64,000 nucleotides of DNA, taken from contig NC_058052.1 in assembly GCF_020085105.1 (NCBI RefSeq), positions 17,400,733 to 17,464,732 on the forward strand. The letters run 5' to 3'. The stretch is from Siniperca chuatsi (Eukaryota; Chordata; Actinopteri; Centrarchiformes; Sinipercidae). A program made the translations under genes and the position numbers. The notes under the pieces were generated by a model. It did no database searches, was not told the DNA's origin, and saw nothing but the letters and a program-made list of their open reading frames with translations. Positions within the stretch are counted from its first letter, which is position 1. Each line of letters opens with the position of its first letter. This document shows, piece by piece, positions 23,228-37,400 of the stretch.

Positions 23228-26200
23228 GGAGCTCAGTGAGCACAGTCCTATGACATCCCGCCCAAAGGTTATATTCTATCCGAAATGTTGGGTGTGTAGT
23301 AAAATACATGCTCCACACTGTCTGGCTCTCCTAATGAAGGGGTTTATGACTGGTAGTCCTGTGTTTGTACCATGTATCATGTGCTAGTTCTATCACTGCA
23401 TTCAAGGTCAGATCATATCTCATCTAATATCTGCCAGCAGTGCAAGTCTGCAATGAGAGCTCAGTCTATTAGACATAGTGGAGACATTATTCCAGGACAC
23501 AATTTAAAAAATGATTTTGATAGCTCTTGAGACATAAAAATATAATTTAATGCTTTTTGGAGGCTTTTTCTGCTCTCATTGTTCTTGATTTTATAAACAG
23601 CACTTAATTGAGTTTTTCACAAAAAAGCCTCTTTTATTCTGAGTCAGACGTACGTGGCCAGACTTGTCAGACTGCGAGCTTTCAGCACCCACAGTGTTAA
23701 TGTATAATGTCAACGCAGTAGGGAGCCTTGTTAAAAAGCAATTAAGCCAAAATGATTTAAACATTGTGTGGTTTGGCCATTGGCGAGCCTCGAGGTACAC
23801 ACTGTGTTGTTGTCTTAAAATGAGAATTTCACTGTCTGCTCACACTGAAAACCGCTATTTGTGTGAGTGTAGCTCTAACCACACTTTCCCACACCCGCCA
23901 AACCATACCAAACCACAGACTTCAGATGAGTATGCGCACCACACACACACACTCACACAGACAGACACACACACAGAATTCACATGAAGAGTAATTGAGG
24001 GGTTTGACTAGTTTTTGGTGCATTAAAACAGTAGCTGTTTTAAATGACAGGGGCTGAGACATACTTGCATTGATGTCTGTGAGGCTGGTAAAGATGGCTG
24101 ATTACTCGAGAGGACGTGGCATTCAGTAACTCTTATTATATTCCTCTTTATTCGGTGGAGTTTGACTGAATCACACCATTTAAGCTGTTCCTGACTGTAA
24201 TACATTCTTAATCCAAGGCTTTCTTGCTCAGTATATTCATTTCTTGAGTGATTTCAGGCACAAGCCTTTCTGCAAACAGTGTTATACTTGGTCTTATTTT
24301 TGATGATCAAACATTACTGCTGACAGTTGAGAGTCTTCAACAGGCAACCCAGAGCTATTAAGTTGTTCGCCGTGTTTCCAGAGCAACAGCTCATCCCATA
24401 TTCCATGTGATAATTTGCCATTATGTGTGCGTCTCCCACTAAGTCTACCAGAGTTACGTAAGCAGCTTCAAATTTAGTTCCAGTGGCCGTTGTCTTAGAC
24501 AAAGATTAGTACTAGGCCATAGACAGACACATTTTAGCTGTTGGCAGATTGTTAGCTTACACTCTATGTGCAAATGTGCTCATCACAGCCAGACTGCTTG
24601 GATGTGGTTTGGAACATCTGTGTGGTCCCCACTCCAGAAGAAGACAGACAGGGGAGAGACAGAGGGTGAGGAACAGGGGAGGGGAGGGGTTGTGGGACCC
24701 CAGGGCTGCTCAGAAAGAAGCCCTCAGTTTTTCCATCACTGCTGTCGCCACCACCACGGTGGTGGTGTTGCCTCTGAGCAGAGCCAGGGGACAGTGTGAG
24801 ACAGATGCAAAGTGTGTGTGTGGGAGAGAAAGAGAAAGAAAGATGGAGGAGAGAAAGCAAGATGGGGACAAAGCGACTGTGTGGGGAGCCGTCAGTCTGG
24901 TCGATGACTGATGAAGTTGAAGGTTAGGTCTGGCAATTCATGGAGCTGCTGGCAGGGGCGGGGAGAGGGGCGTTGAGAGATGCCTTGGTCCAAACCTGCG
25001 GTCGGCTCCCCCACCACCAGCAGCAGCAGCACCACAGCCCAGCTCCCTGCCTGTATGCGTGTGGTGTTTATTTACGAGCTTGTTTAACCACGGCGCGGTC
25101 CCTGTGGTGGACTGACACAAGATGACAGCAGCCTAAATGTCTTGCCCTTTAAATCCAGCCTAATGGTCGCTTAGTGCTGTGGAGACAGGCACTGGGATAG
25201 GCGCCTGGGGTCTTTTCATAGGGGCCCTCTGAGTAACACATCAGCTAACACATCTATGGGCCACCATCCAGAGCCTTATTACTACCTGCTTCTGTGGCTG
25301 TGGCGCCACTGATTTAGCCATGGCTGTGTGTGGAGGGACAATGCGAGCATGGGAATAGACACTATCCACCTATTACAGCCGCTCTAACAATGATTTTGGA
25401 TGTGAATGTCTTTTTAATATCTGTGTCTGTGGTGTCTGGGACAGTTTGAATAGCCACAGGATGGCTGGTTATATGTAGAGTTCAAAAAACAGCAATTAAC
25501 GTGATGTTTGGGATGTCTGCTCTCCACAAGAGCTGAATTCTTAATTTAAAAGCTACAATTTAATTTCTATTGCAGAAAAACTGCAGTCTTTTTGTTGTTG
25601 TTTTTTTTTTTATATTTCATTGCTGTCCAGACTAGAACACAAAGAGTTAATCCCTTGTGTTTTTGCCTGAAGTAACTCTGTGGTAAGTTAATAGCAGATG
25701 TGAGTGTTATTGGGCAAATTATATGCAATATGAGAGCAAACATACACTTCACATAAAAACGACCTGCGTAAACACACCATTCATAACTGCATACCATTCT
25801 GTGTGGGCTTGCCAGCCAACGCAATTAGACGCTTTCTGAGAGGAAGAAAAGATTATCATCCAAAACCTTCTGCCTTGCTCAATTCGTGTGAAAAAAGAGA
25901 TGTTTATTGTGTGTTCTGCCTGTCAATAATCCACAACAGATCTTAGTTAAAGTCATTCTGATCACACCTCTGGGATCTATGAGAGGAAACAGGCAAAGGG
26001 AAAAAAGTTGGCCACAAATCCCATGGGAATCCATCTCTGCAGAAGAGTCTTCTCCTGAATCACCTGTTGGCCTCTCTCGCTATTGTTACCCACACCTCAA
26101 CTAGTTGCTCAATGCAGCACACACACACACAGACACAAAGGCTTTGAGCTTCAATCTGCATGCTTCGGTCCTGTGCAAACACAGATCAGACCATACTCAT

Positions 26201-29200
26201 TGGGCCGTGTCTCTGGCACTCATCAGGCTGTTTGTACTGCAATTTCCTCCCCGCTCTTATCCATGTTTTGTCCACTGTCATTCCAGCGGGATTATGGGAT
26301 GCTTTCATCATGCAGGAACATCAAGTGAGGCACTGGGGGAAATGCAAAGGAGGCATGTTGTTTTGCTCCTCTCATCACACATAGTGTTATCATCACATGC
26401 CATAATGAATGCTGCAGTCTGGAGTTATCCTTAGAGCTAATTATTATTTTGTAGCTGCTCTCCTGTCCATCAAAACAAATATAGTATTTAAGGCAAACTC
26501 ATATTAATTCCACCTTCCGACCACTGGCAAAAGCTGCATGTTGTACATATCACGTGACTCTTAGGCCAACATGTGTCCTTAAAAGCAATAGGTAATATTG
26601 TAGTAATATTATCATTCTTGCCAGGCAAAGTTTGATATTACCTTATTTGCATGTACATTTGTTAAATGTTCAAAGGCAAGAACACAATTTGCCAGTGGTA
26701 CCGCAGTGTTTTGTTTGTTTGTTTGTTTTTACATTTTTCATCATTTTCATTAATCAGATGGAGGGGTTTCTTATGTTTCTCTTGTTCATTTTGTAAGAGA
26801 AAGAGAAAAAACCCAAACATTTGTGTATGAGGCCCATTGTCCACAAACTTATTGTAACAGTCTGGTCAACATTACTTTATGTCACCCCCTGTCTATCTAC
26901 GTCCTTGTTGATTTACGGCACTGAATGTTACAGGAATGTAACAGAAACAGACCAACTGAAAAATAATGCAACCACTTCCAGGTAATTAATGATCCAGTTT
27001 GAAGCAGATAATTGTTCCAATTAGAAATCAGTTGACTTTTATAGCGAGTCACCTCATGGTCTGCTCAGTTTAGAACTGATTTCAAGATGTTATTGATCGA
27101 ATGGTTCTGAACCTGAACTATATAGCCCTAAAGCTGCAAGTCTTTGAAAATTAACTGCTTGAGGAACTCATGTCTTCGTAAAACTATTTTTTGTCAACTT
27201 TTGTGCAACAATCCACGAATCTTTTATGGTGTGATTTACTGTCAGTTGTCTGTTTATTTCTGTACTTGGTATGTTCACTAATGTTTTTAAAAGTGCAGTA
27301 TACATACATTTTTAAGTTTCTTTGTACAAGCAAGTGTATACATTTTACTTGTAATCTTCTTCCTAAACTAGACCAGTGATGTCAATATCCTCATCTGCAA
27401 GTTCTTAGAATAAGTCATCAGAGTAGATTAAGGCTCCATCTAGACACAATCTGTGGTTAGTTTTGTGTTTTCTCTTCATATTAGTTAAGGCTTTGGTGTG
27501 GTCAAGATTATCCAAAGTCATTGCTTCGAGGCTTCGGCCACTCGTTGCTCTAATCTGTGGGGGGACAGCTTAGTTGATTTAGTCTTTGATGAGGTGCCCT
27601 CCGTCTCCAATACTGATGAGCTGTTAGTCGTTACCAATGCCCAGCCTTGCTGCTGTGGTCTAGGCCTGCCGCCTCCCTTCTATCCAAGAGCCTCATTCAT
27701 CCCAAGACAAACAGACACAGTCATTACAATTAAGCAGTGCTATTAAAGGGACAGGCTACTGGCAGATTAAGAGAGAAGAAATGAAGTGGTTCTTTGTGTT
27801 ATTGCAAGCAGTCAACTCATTAAATGTTGAGTTAGTTTGTCCAAGTTTTGTTTGTTGTCCATGAGTCTAAATATACTTATTAGCTTGCATGTGTGGATTT
27901 GTGCACAAAGTCACGCTCCTGGAAAAACTGCTTTGTGACTGAAGAAGTTTTTATAAGTTATAATTGCGCTGCTTTTGCTACTTAGTATCTCAAGAGCAAA
28001 TGAAAACAGGCCAGTGGAGACACTGAGGGCTCAGACGCAGTTCTTAAGGGGTCTTGAGACTTGAAGGATTAAGATTATGGGGGAGGTTCTTTTAAATGAC
28101 TGATAGCACAAAGTGAGAGAGGGAGCAAGGCAGGGCAGGGCAGGAGTCTGTGTGGCGGACCAGCAGCAGCTTTACTCTTCAATCAGTGAGATGAAAATTG
28201 CCACTCCTGTCAAAGTAGAGGTGTTTACTGAAAGGAGGACAAGGGAGAAAAAGAAATAAAGAGAGACCTCTTGAGAGGGAGAGTTATGCAACCTGTATGG
28301 TCCAGAGTTCCCATGGAGCAGGGCTGCTAAATCAGGGCTAGAGTTGGTACTTCTCAAAGTCTGCGGGCAGAAATAGCAGAGGTGTTGAGAGGAAGGATTG
28401 GATATGATCCTGCAATGATGTATATTGACACAAAACCAAATTGCACATCTCTGAATGTGGCCAAAATGTGGCAAACGGAATGACAGTTTTCCGGGAATGA
28501 AAGTGGAGCATCAGAGTGTTGGACAGCTGTGAGACATACTCTGGATCTCTTAGAGAAACTAATTCCACAAGATATCAGGGAAAGTGAGGCAGAGAAGCTG
28601 CATCTGAAAGTCCAGAAAACTGTTGAAGGCTAAAAGAGGTTGTCGACATGTAAAATGTCACTCATGACCTCAGCACTTAATCGTTTACAGGGGTTCGAGC
28701 ATAAGTGATTCCCATGAGGAGTGGCCTAAAACTAAGCCTGGTGTGGTTTGGTAGCATGGTGGTCTCAATGGTGATTTATGAAACAGTAGGGCCTTGTGGC
28801 AATGCTGCCCGCAGTGTATTTTGTGTCTGTCTAGATTTCATTGATCGGTGATGTGATGGAGAGCTGCAGTCGGGCCTCTTTGTCAGGCCGGGATGTCATT
28901 GTTAGGGCACCACAGCAGTAGTGAGAATTCCTAAAGTTTTATGACCTCTGTGGCCTCAATGATTTGTTGTTTGTAAAATGTATTTTTAAAAGTGAGTTTC
29001 TTTCAAATTTAAGCTTTCTTTAAAACTCTGCCATCATGTTAAAGAACACTGCGGGCTCCATAATTCAGCGCAATTTGCGATTTGATGTCACCAAGAAAGG
29101 CCGCTAGATTAAATGCTCATCCATTTAGCTTTTTTGGGGAAAGTGGATCATATTTTTGTGGAGTGCATTCTGACATCTTCATAAATCAGCCTAATCATAG

Positions 29201-30974
29201 GGTTGTGGTACACCCCTGCCTTGTTTGCGTCTTTGTTAATGCTATGCACATGTGACCAATGACATGCTTGCATAGATGAGTGAGCGCCAGTGCACTCTCT
29301 CAGCTGTAGAGGCGGTTAGATGTCTGCTTACATTCAAGAACGTATTGTGGGGGGAACATGCCAGACGTTGTTTGGATGTTTGGCTGTGGGCTTTGGCATA
29401 AAGCAGTACTCGACATCTTAAAGCTAACCCCCTAGAGAAGTGAATATCATCTTTAAATTTTAAAATTTGTTCCTACATTTTAGCTTCAACTTAGCTTTGA
29501 TCACCTCACATTGCCCAATCATCTAATTGTCTCACTACATTGATCTTGATGATCTATTATATAGATTATGTCCTGTAATTTCATACAACAGAATATATGA
29601 ATTTATTCTCATAGAAGCACTCTAGGAACACCATTACTGCAGCAATATATTTTACCAGGAAGAACTTGGCTTGCTTCGGGCAAAACACAGCTGGGCACCA
29701 CATGCCTCATATCGTTGGTGCGTTCCATGAACCGTTCAGAGACAAGATACTGCTCCCGTCTTTGTTTCACTTCACTGGCTTCTCATCTATTTGTGTCTCT
29801 TTCTCTTATCCAAAGATTTATATCACTCACTGTATCTACAGGCTGCACCCATCATCAGACACTGCATTTAAGTTCTCTTTAAAGAGATCCATGCTGTCTA
29901 AAGTGGAGGCAGGCCTCGTTCAGATAGCAGCTGATGAATGCTGGAATGCTTTTGGTCTTATCATGTTGTCGTCACTATCCAGCCACAGCAGGCTGAGCCC
30001 GGGACGCACGAGTGAGACACAATGTCATCTTGAACTCAAAGATTTGCGCTACGCTGTGAGTCACGCTATAAATCAACATTTCCTTCTGCTGCTTTTACCA
30101 CTTAAAGTCACACTCAAGCAACTCCTGTGAGAACAAGGGTGTCACTTTTCATATGTAGATATTGATTTCTGTTGTAGCATTTAATTCATGTGTTTTTGTG
30201 TTGAATTGTGGCACTGTTAGGGTTCACAATCCAATATAAATAGCTCTTTGAAATCTTTATCTGTCAGTGCTGAAAATGTGCTGCACAAACTATATATGTA
30301 TTTTTCCTATGAGTTCTATTGAGAATACTTTTGGTTATCTTGTCAGGCTTGTTAGGGACCAGCTTGTTTTACAAAGTGCTCTTCAGTATCCCCTGCCCCA
30401 TTCATTTGAATGTTCCAGTGTAATTGTTACATACCTCAGTGTTTTCCACAAGTCCTGTTTTTTCTTTCAGTTCAAGTATCCATTTACTTATACTTATTTT
30501 ATGATTATTTCTGTGCTGTATTTTATAAGGAATGTTACTATAATCACTAATTCTAGTTGACCACATGAAGAAAACAAAATATTAAATCGAGTGGGTGAAT
30601 ATATTTGAACATTGTGGTAACCCATCAGCCCTGTGACTGAAATATGGCGTTTCTTTTATACCCAGCACACTGGCGACACTGACGACAACAGTACGACTGG
30701 CTGTCTGTCAAAGTTTCCAGCAGTTGGTTGTAGTCTACGGTGAGTACAGATCTGGTTGTGATTACTATAACGGAGACAGTAAATCATGACGCAACATGAA
30801 ACTAATTTGTGGTGGGAAAAAAAAGATCTGGCCCTTTCTTTATGGAGTGGCAGTTAACTACAAAAGACACATTAACCCGTGCGAAAAAACGTTTCAGTGG
30901 CAGAAAATCAGAGAAGTGGAGCAGCCACGAAAATGGGAAGCGAAATCTACTATTGTTTTGTGCTCATGAAATAA

Positions 30975-31150
30975 TGTACAGATGGATGACAAATTAAGGG
31001 AAACACCAACACTAGGTGTCTTAGTAAGGTGTTGGGCCCCCATGAGCCGCAAGAACAGCTTCAATGCTCCTTGGCATAGATCCTACAAGTCTCTGAACTC
31101 TACCGGAGGGATGATCACCACTCGTCCAAAAGATATTCTCTCATTTGATG
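30975..31150 (+). repeat. Dispersed transposon-derived repeat, copy B
   Basis: Partner of the minus-strand copy at 1145-1302. It contains GACAAATTAAGGGAAACACC, TTAGTAAGGTGTTGGGCC, AAGAACAGCTTCAATGCTCC and AAGTCTCTGAACTCTAC. It extends further right (AAAAGATATTCTCTCATTTG) than copy A. Confidence 0.7.
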
Positions 31151-31489
31151 TTTTGATTGATATGTAGTAGAGAGTGCTATGTAAAGCTGGACTTATAGTT
31201 GTACGTTAAGGGGCTATGCTGTAGCTTACCCACACCTCCTCCCAAAAAATATAACTACATGTCGGGGCCACTGCGGCTGCAGAGCTACCATGTGGAGATG
31301 CAACAAATGTGATTGGTCAACGTGGGCCGCTTTTGTTTTCTCCTACAACTTTCTGATGCTGGAAGAGATTGTTGAGAGTGAAGACAAAATGAGAAAGTAA
31401 TACACATCTAACAAAGACCCTTTGTGCCCAGTATGGAAGCATCTGCATTTGTTATGTTTCTCCACTCATTCAAGGTTTTTCCTTTCATT

Positions 31490-31491
<2 letters not shown>

Positions 31492-31575
<84 letters not shown>
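31492..31575. repeat. Compound (TG)n(TCTG)n microsatellite
   Basis: About 25 TG units run directly into about eight GTCT tetranucleotide units. Confidence 0.95.
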
Positions 31576-33694
31576 ATTGCAAAAAGCCCTGACTCACCAC
31601 TTGACTCAGTCTCCTTAATTGCATTACAACTAACAAGACAACTTGGAAAAATACAGAATAAGTCATTTTTGTTTGTTAGCTCACCTGTGTGGATGCTGTG
31701 CATTTAAACAAGAGTCCTTCTGTCTCAGAAGCAGATCTAACAGCATTTAAGTCAGAATTTTCCACTCTGGTTGGAGGCCTAGTTAGTCAGCATCAATAAA
31801 ACTTTTAGGGCCATCATGCCCTCTGTGAGCCAAAATCCAGCGCTACAAACAGCAAGCAGATATAGTGGGATTGTCTCGCATATCATCTTTCTAGGACAGT
31901 CTGAATGGCTTATTAGGACACTTAATCCTGGTCTGTTTGTTTTGGAACAAAAATATGTCTTTTTTACTGTTAAAACCACAAAATGTTTGACATGGCCCAA
32001 AAGAGCATCCTTCCAGAGAGGCTAGAGGGGTATGCGATAACTAATAGGCATTGTAAAGACTCCTTAATTTTTCAAGTCTCCCATACAACGCAAACAATGT
32101 TTAGAGAAGTGCTCAGTCTGCCCCTTAATCTTTGGCTGTTGAGATGTTTTTGTCTCCACTGCTCTGCTTTTCAGTTTTAACTCCTTTGAATCTACCTCTC
32201 TGGGTCAAATGATTCCCTGGCTTCACAGCAGTTCTGTGGTGGCTCCACTAATGGCGCTGTAATTTTGCATCTCTTTGAAGTTCTCCCCGACCGTTGTGTT
32301 ACCTGAAGTCTGCGCTTCTCTGAGGTTTTGGGATGGGGCAGGCTAGCTACCCTCTGCAGCCTAATTAAATGTAATTGCTCCATTTTGTAGTGGTGCCCGT
32401 GTGGAGAGGGGAAGCCTTGTAATAAGGGAGATTGCGTGAAGGGTCCGAGGATCACAGACGCCAAAGAGGAGCCACGAGGAGACGATCGGAGACGCTTCCC
32501 CCTCTGTCGCCTCCTCTGTCCTGAGCAGACCTAGTCATTACCCCCTCCACTCTTCTCACTCTGGCTCTGTCTCCTTTCCTCTGTTGCTCACTCTGCCTCT
32601 TTTGCTACTTCATCCTCTCTGTCATCATCACCCTTTCTTCCATTCACAGACATGCATGTGCACAGCAAGAGTGTTTTGTACAATATTCCACTCAGAGACA
32701 TGCTTCATATGCAGTTCATTTGTTTGTTTTTTCACCCTGATCTTAAATGTAAACAGGGATTCATGTTGCTGCTGAAAGATGAATCCTGAGTGTGTACAAG
32801 TGTCTGGTATGATTTTTATGGCATTCCCTCCGGTGGTGTCACAGTTGTGGGTGCAAAAGCTGGAATTCTTGGAATCCTTCCGGCACCTCTGGGACTCCGT
32901 AACTGAGTCAGACACCGAAATGGGCTGTTTAGCCCCCTGACACTGACTGGTGGAGTGACAGGAGAAACATTCTTTCCGGGAAAGAGGAGAGGAAAAAAAG
33001 GAAATTACAGAGCAGGAGAGAGACAACATGACACACAGATAGAGGGAGCGCCAGCCTGACCATGACCCTGTGGGATGACAGGCTGACAGAAGATGTGTGA
33101 TGATGTGTGTGCTGTGGGTACAAAGGTGACTTAGATTGAGGGATAAGCATCATTCTCCCTCTCTGTTGTTTCTTTTTTGGGGGAGGTACCAGAAAACCTT
33201 CCAGTGGGGATGATGGCATTCCTTCCTGCTGCCTTAGCTCCACATGCTTTTCCTGCGTCAGGGTGTCCGGCCATTTGCCTCCCTCGTCTTCCTCCTAGTT
33301 CTCCTCCTCCTCCTCCTCCGCCGCCCGTCTTCTCCGCTCTGTGGTGCCAGTGCGTCTGCCATACGGCCGTTAAGGCTAATGCGACACAGGCTGGGGATCA
33401 CATTTCAGCCTCACATGAGCACCCCCCACTTCATCTCCTCCCTATCCTATTCCATGCCCCCCCCCCCCATTTCCTCTCTTCCAAGCTGACCAGGCCTGGC
33501 CCAGGAAGTATACATTTGATCGGAGAGAGCGCAGATCAATAAAAGCGCAGGATCCCAAAGCCATCATTTGGTGTTTTATGATCCAGGAAAGTATCCGCTA
33601 AATGATTTCTCTGCTTGTTAAAATAGTTTTGTGAAGCTGGAAATGGGTGGCAGTAGCCAAACTTGTGTTCAGATGGAGCAGGAGCAGGGGGAGA

Positions 33695-33698
33695 GTGT

Positions 33699-33757
<59 letters not shown>
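33695..33757. repeat. (GT)n microsatellite
   Basis: About 30 GT units with a single GTGA interruption near the left end. Confidence 0.95.
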
Positions 33758-33759
<2 letters not shown>

Positions 33760-34420
33760 TTCCTGACAGTGAGAGTAGGGGTCTCTCGAGAAGCAATGAT
33801 AAAAGTTGAGGAGGGAAACATCAAAAGTGCGGTGGGGAACGAGTGTGGTGAGATCGCACACAGTGCCGGGCCTGCTGTCTTTCTCATGACCTCCCTGTCA
33901 TGTGGCTTCGATGAGAACCAAACATCCAGCCACAGTTGTTTCCATACAAAACCAAGCTGCTTTGGTGATCCGAATGCTTTTTTTCTCTCTTTTTTACTAC
34001 CACAAAGCTAATCGTTTGGCTGTTTCTGCACGGCTGCCTTTTTCATCTTATCATGTGTGAAAGTCTCAGTATCACACACGGTGGCAGATTTTATCATTCT
34101 CGTTTGCTGCAAAACATCACAACTATCAGTGTCGGCTCTTCAGTGTGAGTCAAATTCTCTGTGCTTTGTGGTCAATCCCTCTGTCACACTTCTCTCATAC
34201 CATACTTATTCTGGTAAACACAGTTAAAAGATACCAAAAAAAATATGCTTCTCAGTGTTGTATACGTGTGCTGCTCCATAAATCTGCCAACCTTATCACG
34301 CTCCCATTCTAAACAGGGGGCATAACCAATTAACAGGGCCTACACAGTAATTCGCTGTCTGCGTGTTGAATAACTCCTCACTCCCAGTTCCCATTAGTGG
34401 CTTATAACTGCAGAGGTTCA

Positions 34421-34480
34421 TAATTATACCATGAATTGTATACGTGCTTGATTCGTAATTATACCATCTATATAATTATA
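34421..34480. promoter_or_regulatory. Cluster of homeodomain-type TAATTA motifs
   Basis: The 12-mer TAATTATACCAT occurs at 34421-34432 and again at 34456-34467; TAATTATA follows at 34473-34480. TAATTA is the core of many homeodomain sites. In AT-rich DNA such a cluster may be chance, so an enhancer role is only a suggestion. Confidence 0.25.
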
Positions 34481-37400
34481 GATTCATGCTTCCTCTGCAA
34501 CCTGTTTTGACACATATTTCGTGAACTCTTGTGATCAGAGCTATTGGTGTGTAAATGTTATTGAGTCAGGGATTGTGGTAGATCTTTTGGCAAATGTTTT
34601 TTTTGTTTCCAAACATTGGCTAAAAACTGTTTTGGTATTAAAAAGTGGAAATGCTTCAATCCCTTTTCTCAGAGGAAGAGACTATCCATCACCGTGATGA
34701 AGCCGAATGGTTCTCACCTACAAAGAGGCTAATTTCATTCATTTATTTTATATTCTTAGCAAACATTTTTGTTTTCCGAGTTGATGCACCCTGAGCAATG
34801 AAGGACTCGCAACATGAAACTGTATATTTTCTAACCGCGTGTCTACTTTTTGATTAGTGCCTTAACACTCCACAGGCATAGTATAGTAGGTGCCCTGGAA
34901 TTAATGTAATTGTTTGAAGTGTAAAGTGTAAAATCAGCATCAGATGGCGTTCATTTACGAACTTATCAAATCCAGATGGAGCCATATTTTACTCAGCATG
35001 ATTCAAATATCCATTTCTTTGAGTCTGCTTGCAATTAAACCATTCAGTGAACGTTCAACAGCCTGAGAAAAATCCAGTCTTTTGGAATCAGTGGGACACA
35101 AAGCAGGGTGAGCTGTTAACACCAGGAAAGACCACCCCTGATTTTGACTGTAAATGATATTATACGTCCGTCAGGGCTCAAAGTCCTACATCAAAGCAAA
35201 GGAGACAATACAACTGTGACTGGTTTTTGCCCTGTGTGAGAAAATCAGGAGTGTTTTGAGTGCTGTAGAGTTAATCTCTTCTTTGGATACACAACAGTGT
35301 TGGCATTCCTCTGGAGGTACACTATATGAAACGCAGCCAATCAGGTGAAAAATGGAGATAGGTCCAGAGGACCAATAAAACGTGCATTATGGGAAACTCC
35401 AGATGTTTGGTGAGATTGAGAAAAAACAAGAAGAATCCCTGTCAGAAATTGCCCTTGGGCAACATGGGGTTGTAATTTCAACCCTATTAAGATGCATTAG
35501 TGTTAATTTGTTTAAAGACAAGGAGCTGTTGTGTTGTGAGAAGAAGGCCCATTGTGTCGAGAGTGGGGTGTGGACAGCACCAATTAGATTTATCTGCAAA
35601 TGTTGGCAAATGAAAATGTCAATTCTTAATGAACGGAAAATATTTGTGTGCAGCTGATTAAAAAAAAGAAAACTCAGAGCAAACCCACAGATATAGTTAA
35701 TTAAAATGGTGTGTGTTTTGTGGCTAAAGAGAAGAAAGGCAAAGCAATGTGTAAACATTTTGACATTAAAGTGCGACTAAATGACAGAATGGGGATACCA
35801 ATACAAATCATCTTCTAACCACATAATGAGATGGTATAACCATGTTTCTTTGAGATGACATGGCTAATCCTAAAGACAGCAAATCTGTTGTGTATCTTTC
35901 TCATGAAGTTCAAAAGGTAAAGCTCCTGATCAGGTGACAGGTAGCTCAAGGGGTTGAAACCAGCATTAAAGTCTCTCTTTTATTTCCTTTCACTTTCAAA
36001 TATTTACTGTTCCAAAAGTGGAAATAATATAAGATTAACCAGAAAACGAGAAATGCGTGGAAATGAGGCAGAGGAAACTTGCAATGCAGTTAAATTTTCC
36101 TATTTTTAATAATTTGATCAGAGAGAAAAAGGTTAAAAAAGAAGAAAAAGGGACCGTTTTAAAACATTTGGACATAGTAGGTTTCGCACAGGGACAGAGG
36201 TGGACCACTGAGCACTGGATAAGCTTCACAGGGGTCAATAGGGCAACATTTAAATGAAAAAAAATAAATAGAAAATACGTATCGGCCTCTCTCATTAGAG
36301 TGCAGTGCACCGTGGGGACTTCCTGGGTTAATAACTGGGATGGGGTTTGCATTACTTTGTGTCTCAGCAGCAGGAGAGGAACACAACCCTTTAATACAGC
36401 AGCTTCAATTACACCACATCAGGAAAACGATGTCCCCTTAGATCCCATTAACAAAAATAATACTCAGAAACTGTGGTGTGTGTGTGCGTGTGTCTGGCAC
36501 CGTGTGTGCTCGTGCATGTAGGAAGCACTTTAAGTGTCCTTTGGTGAGTTAAATTTGGTTCCTCAACTCTAAAATTTGGCTCCTCTACTCATAGAAATTT
36601 GTCAGAATTGTCCTTTAGTCATGCAGCGCTGGAAAGACTGATGTGTTTAAAAGCTCAAACAGTGCACCAACATCTGTTAAATTGCTGCCATTGATAATCA
36701 TCAGAACTACCGGCAAATTGCTGCATCTTATCGTGGGCAATTAACAAAATACGGAACTTCTAAAACACCCTCCGGCTGTCTTTTCTCTTCCTGAAATACT
36801 CTCTTTCCTTCTCTCTCTCTCAGCTGCTCAGACATATGTGGCCTCATGTCAGGGGATGCCTCTTGTAGTGAATGCCCATTGAAGGAAGCTATTTTGCCAA
36901 ATGCCAAAGCCATTGAGTTGCTTCATATCCTGTCAGATAAGCAGCCACAAAGAGCTCTCTTTTTTTTCCGGCTCCCAAACCGTTCTTAACATCTTAACAT
37001 CCTCCGCTCTTCCTCCCCGTTCCCCTCCTACTCCTCTTGTTAGTTGATAAAGAGCGTTGTAATGTCAGGAAGGACACACATTCCTCACGATGTACTCACT
37101 GATCTCTGAGGAGCAGGGGTTAGCTTCCTCGCAATGTGTGTGACAGATCAGAGGGAAGAAGGGAAGAAAAAGAGAGACAGAGATGAGAGGAACAGCGATA
37201 CACAACATTGACTGAACTGAGAAATACATGTGGTAAAATGAGGGGAGACAAATTTTAAACACAAGAAAAACATGAGAAATGTTGTAATTGAACTGGATTT
37301 ATAACAATAATATTAATTCTAAACTTTATAGCACCTGTCATATAAGCTCAAAGCAGCTCAAAGTGCTTTAAATTTAAAAGAAAACAACTTTAGCTTTATC

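Noticed and set aside
29666..30130. 154-codon plus-strand open frame
   Set aside because: Composition like the surrounding intergenic DNA and no recognisable motif. Length alone is weak evidence in 64 kb.
31492..33757. Tandem arrays considered as a possible CRISPR-like repeat array
   Set aside because: They are plain dinucleotide and tetranucleotide microsatellites with no spacers, in vertebrate DNA.
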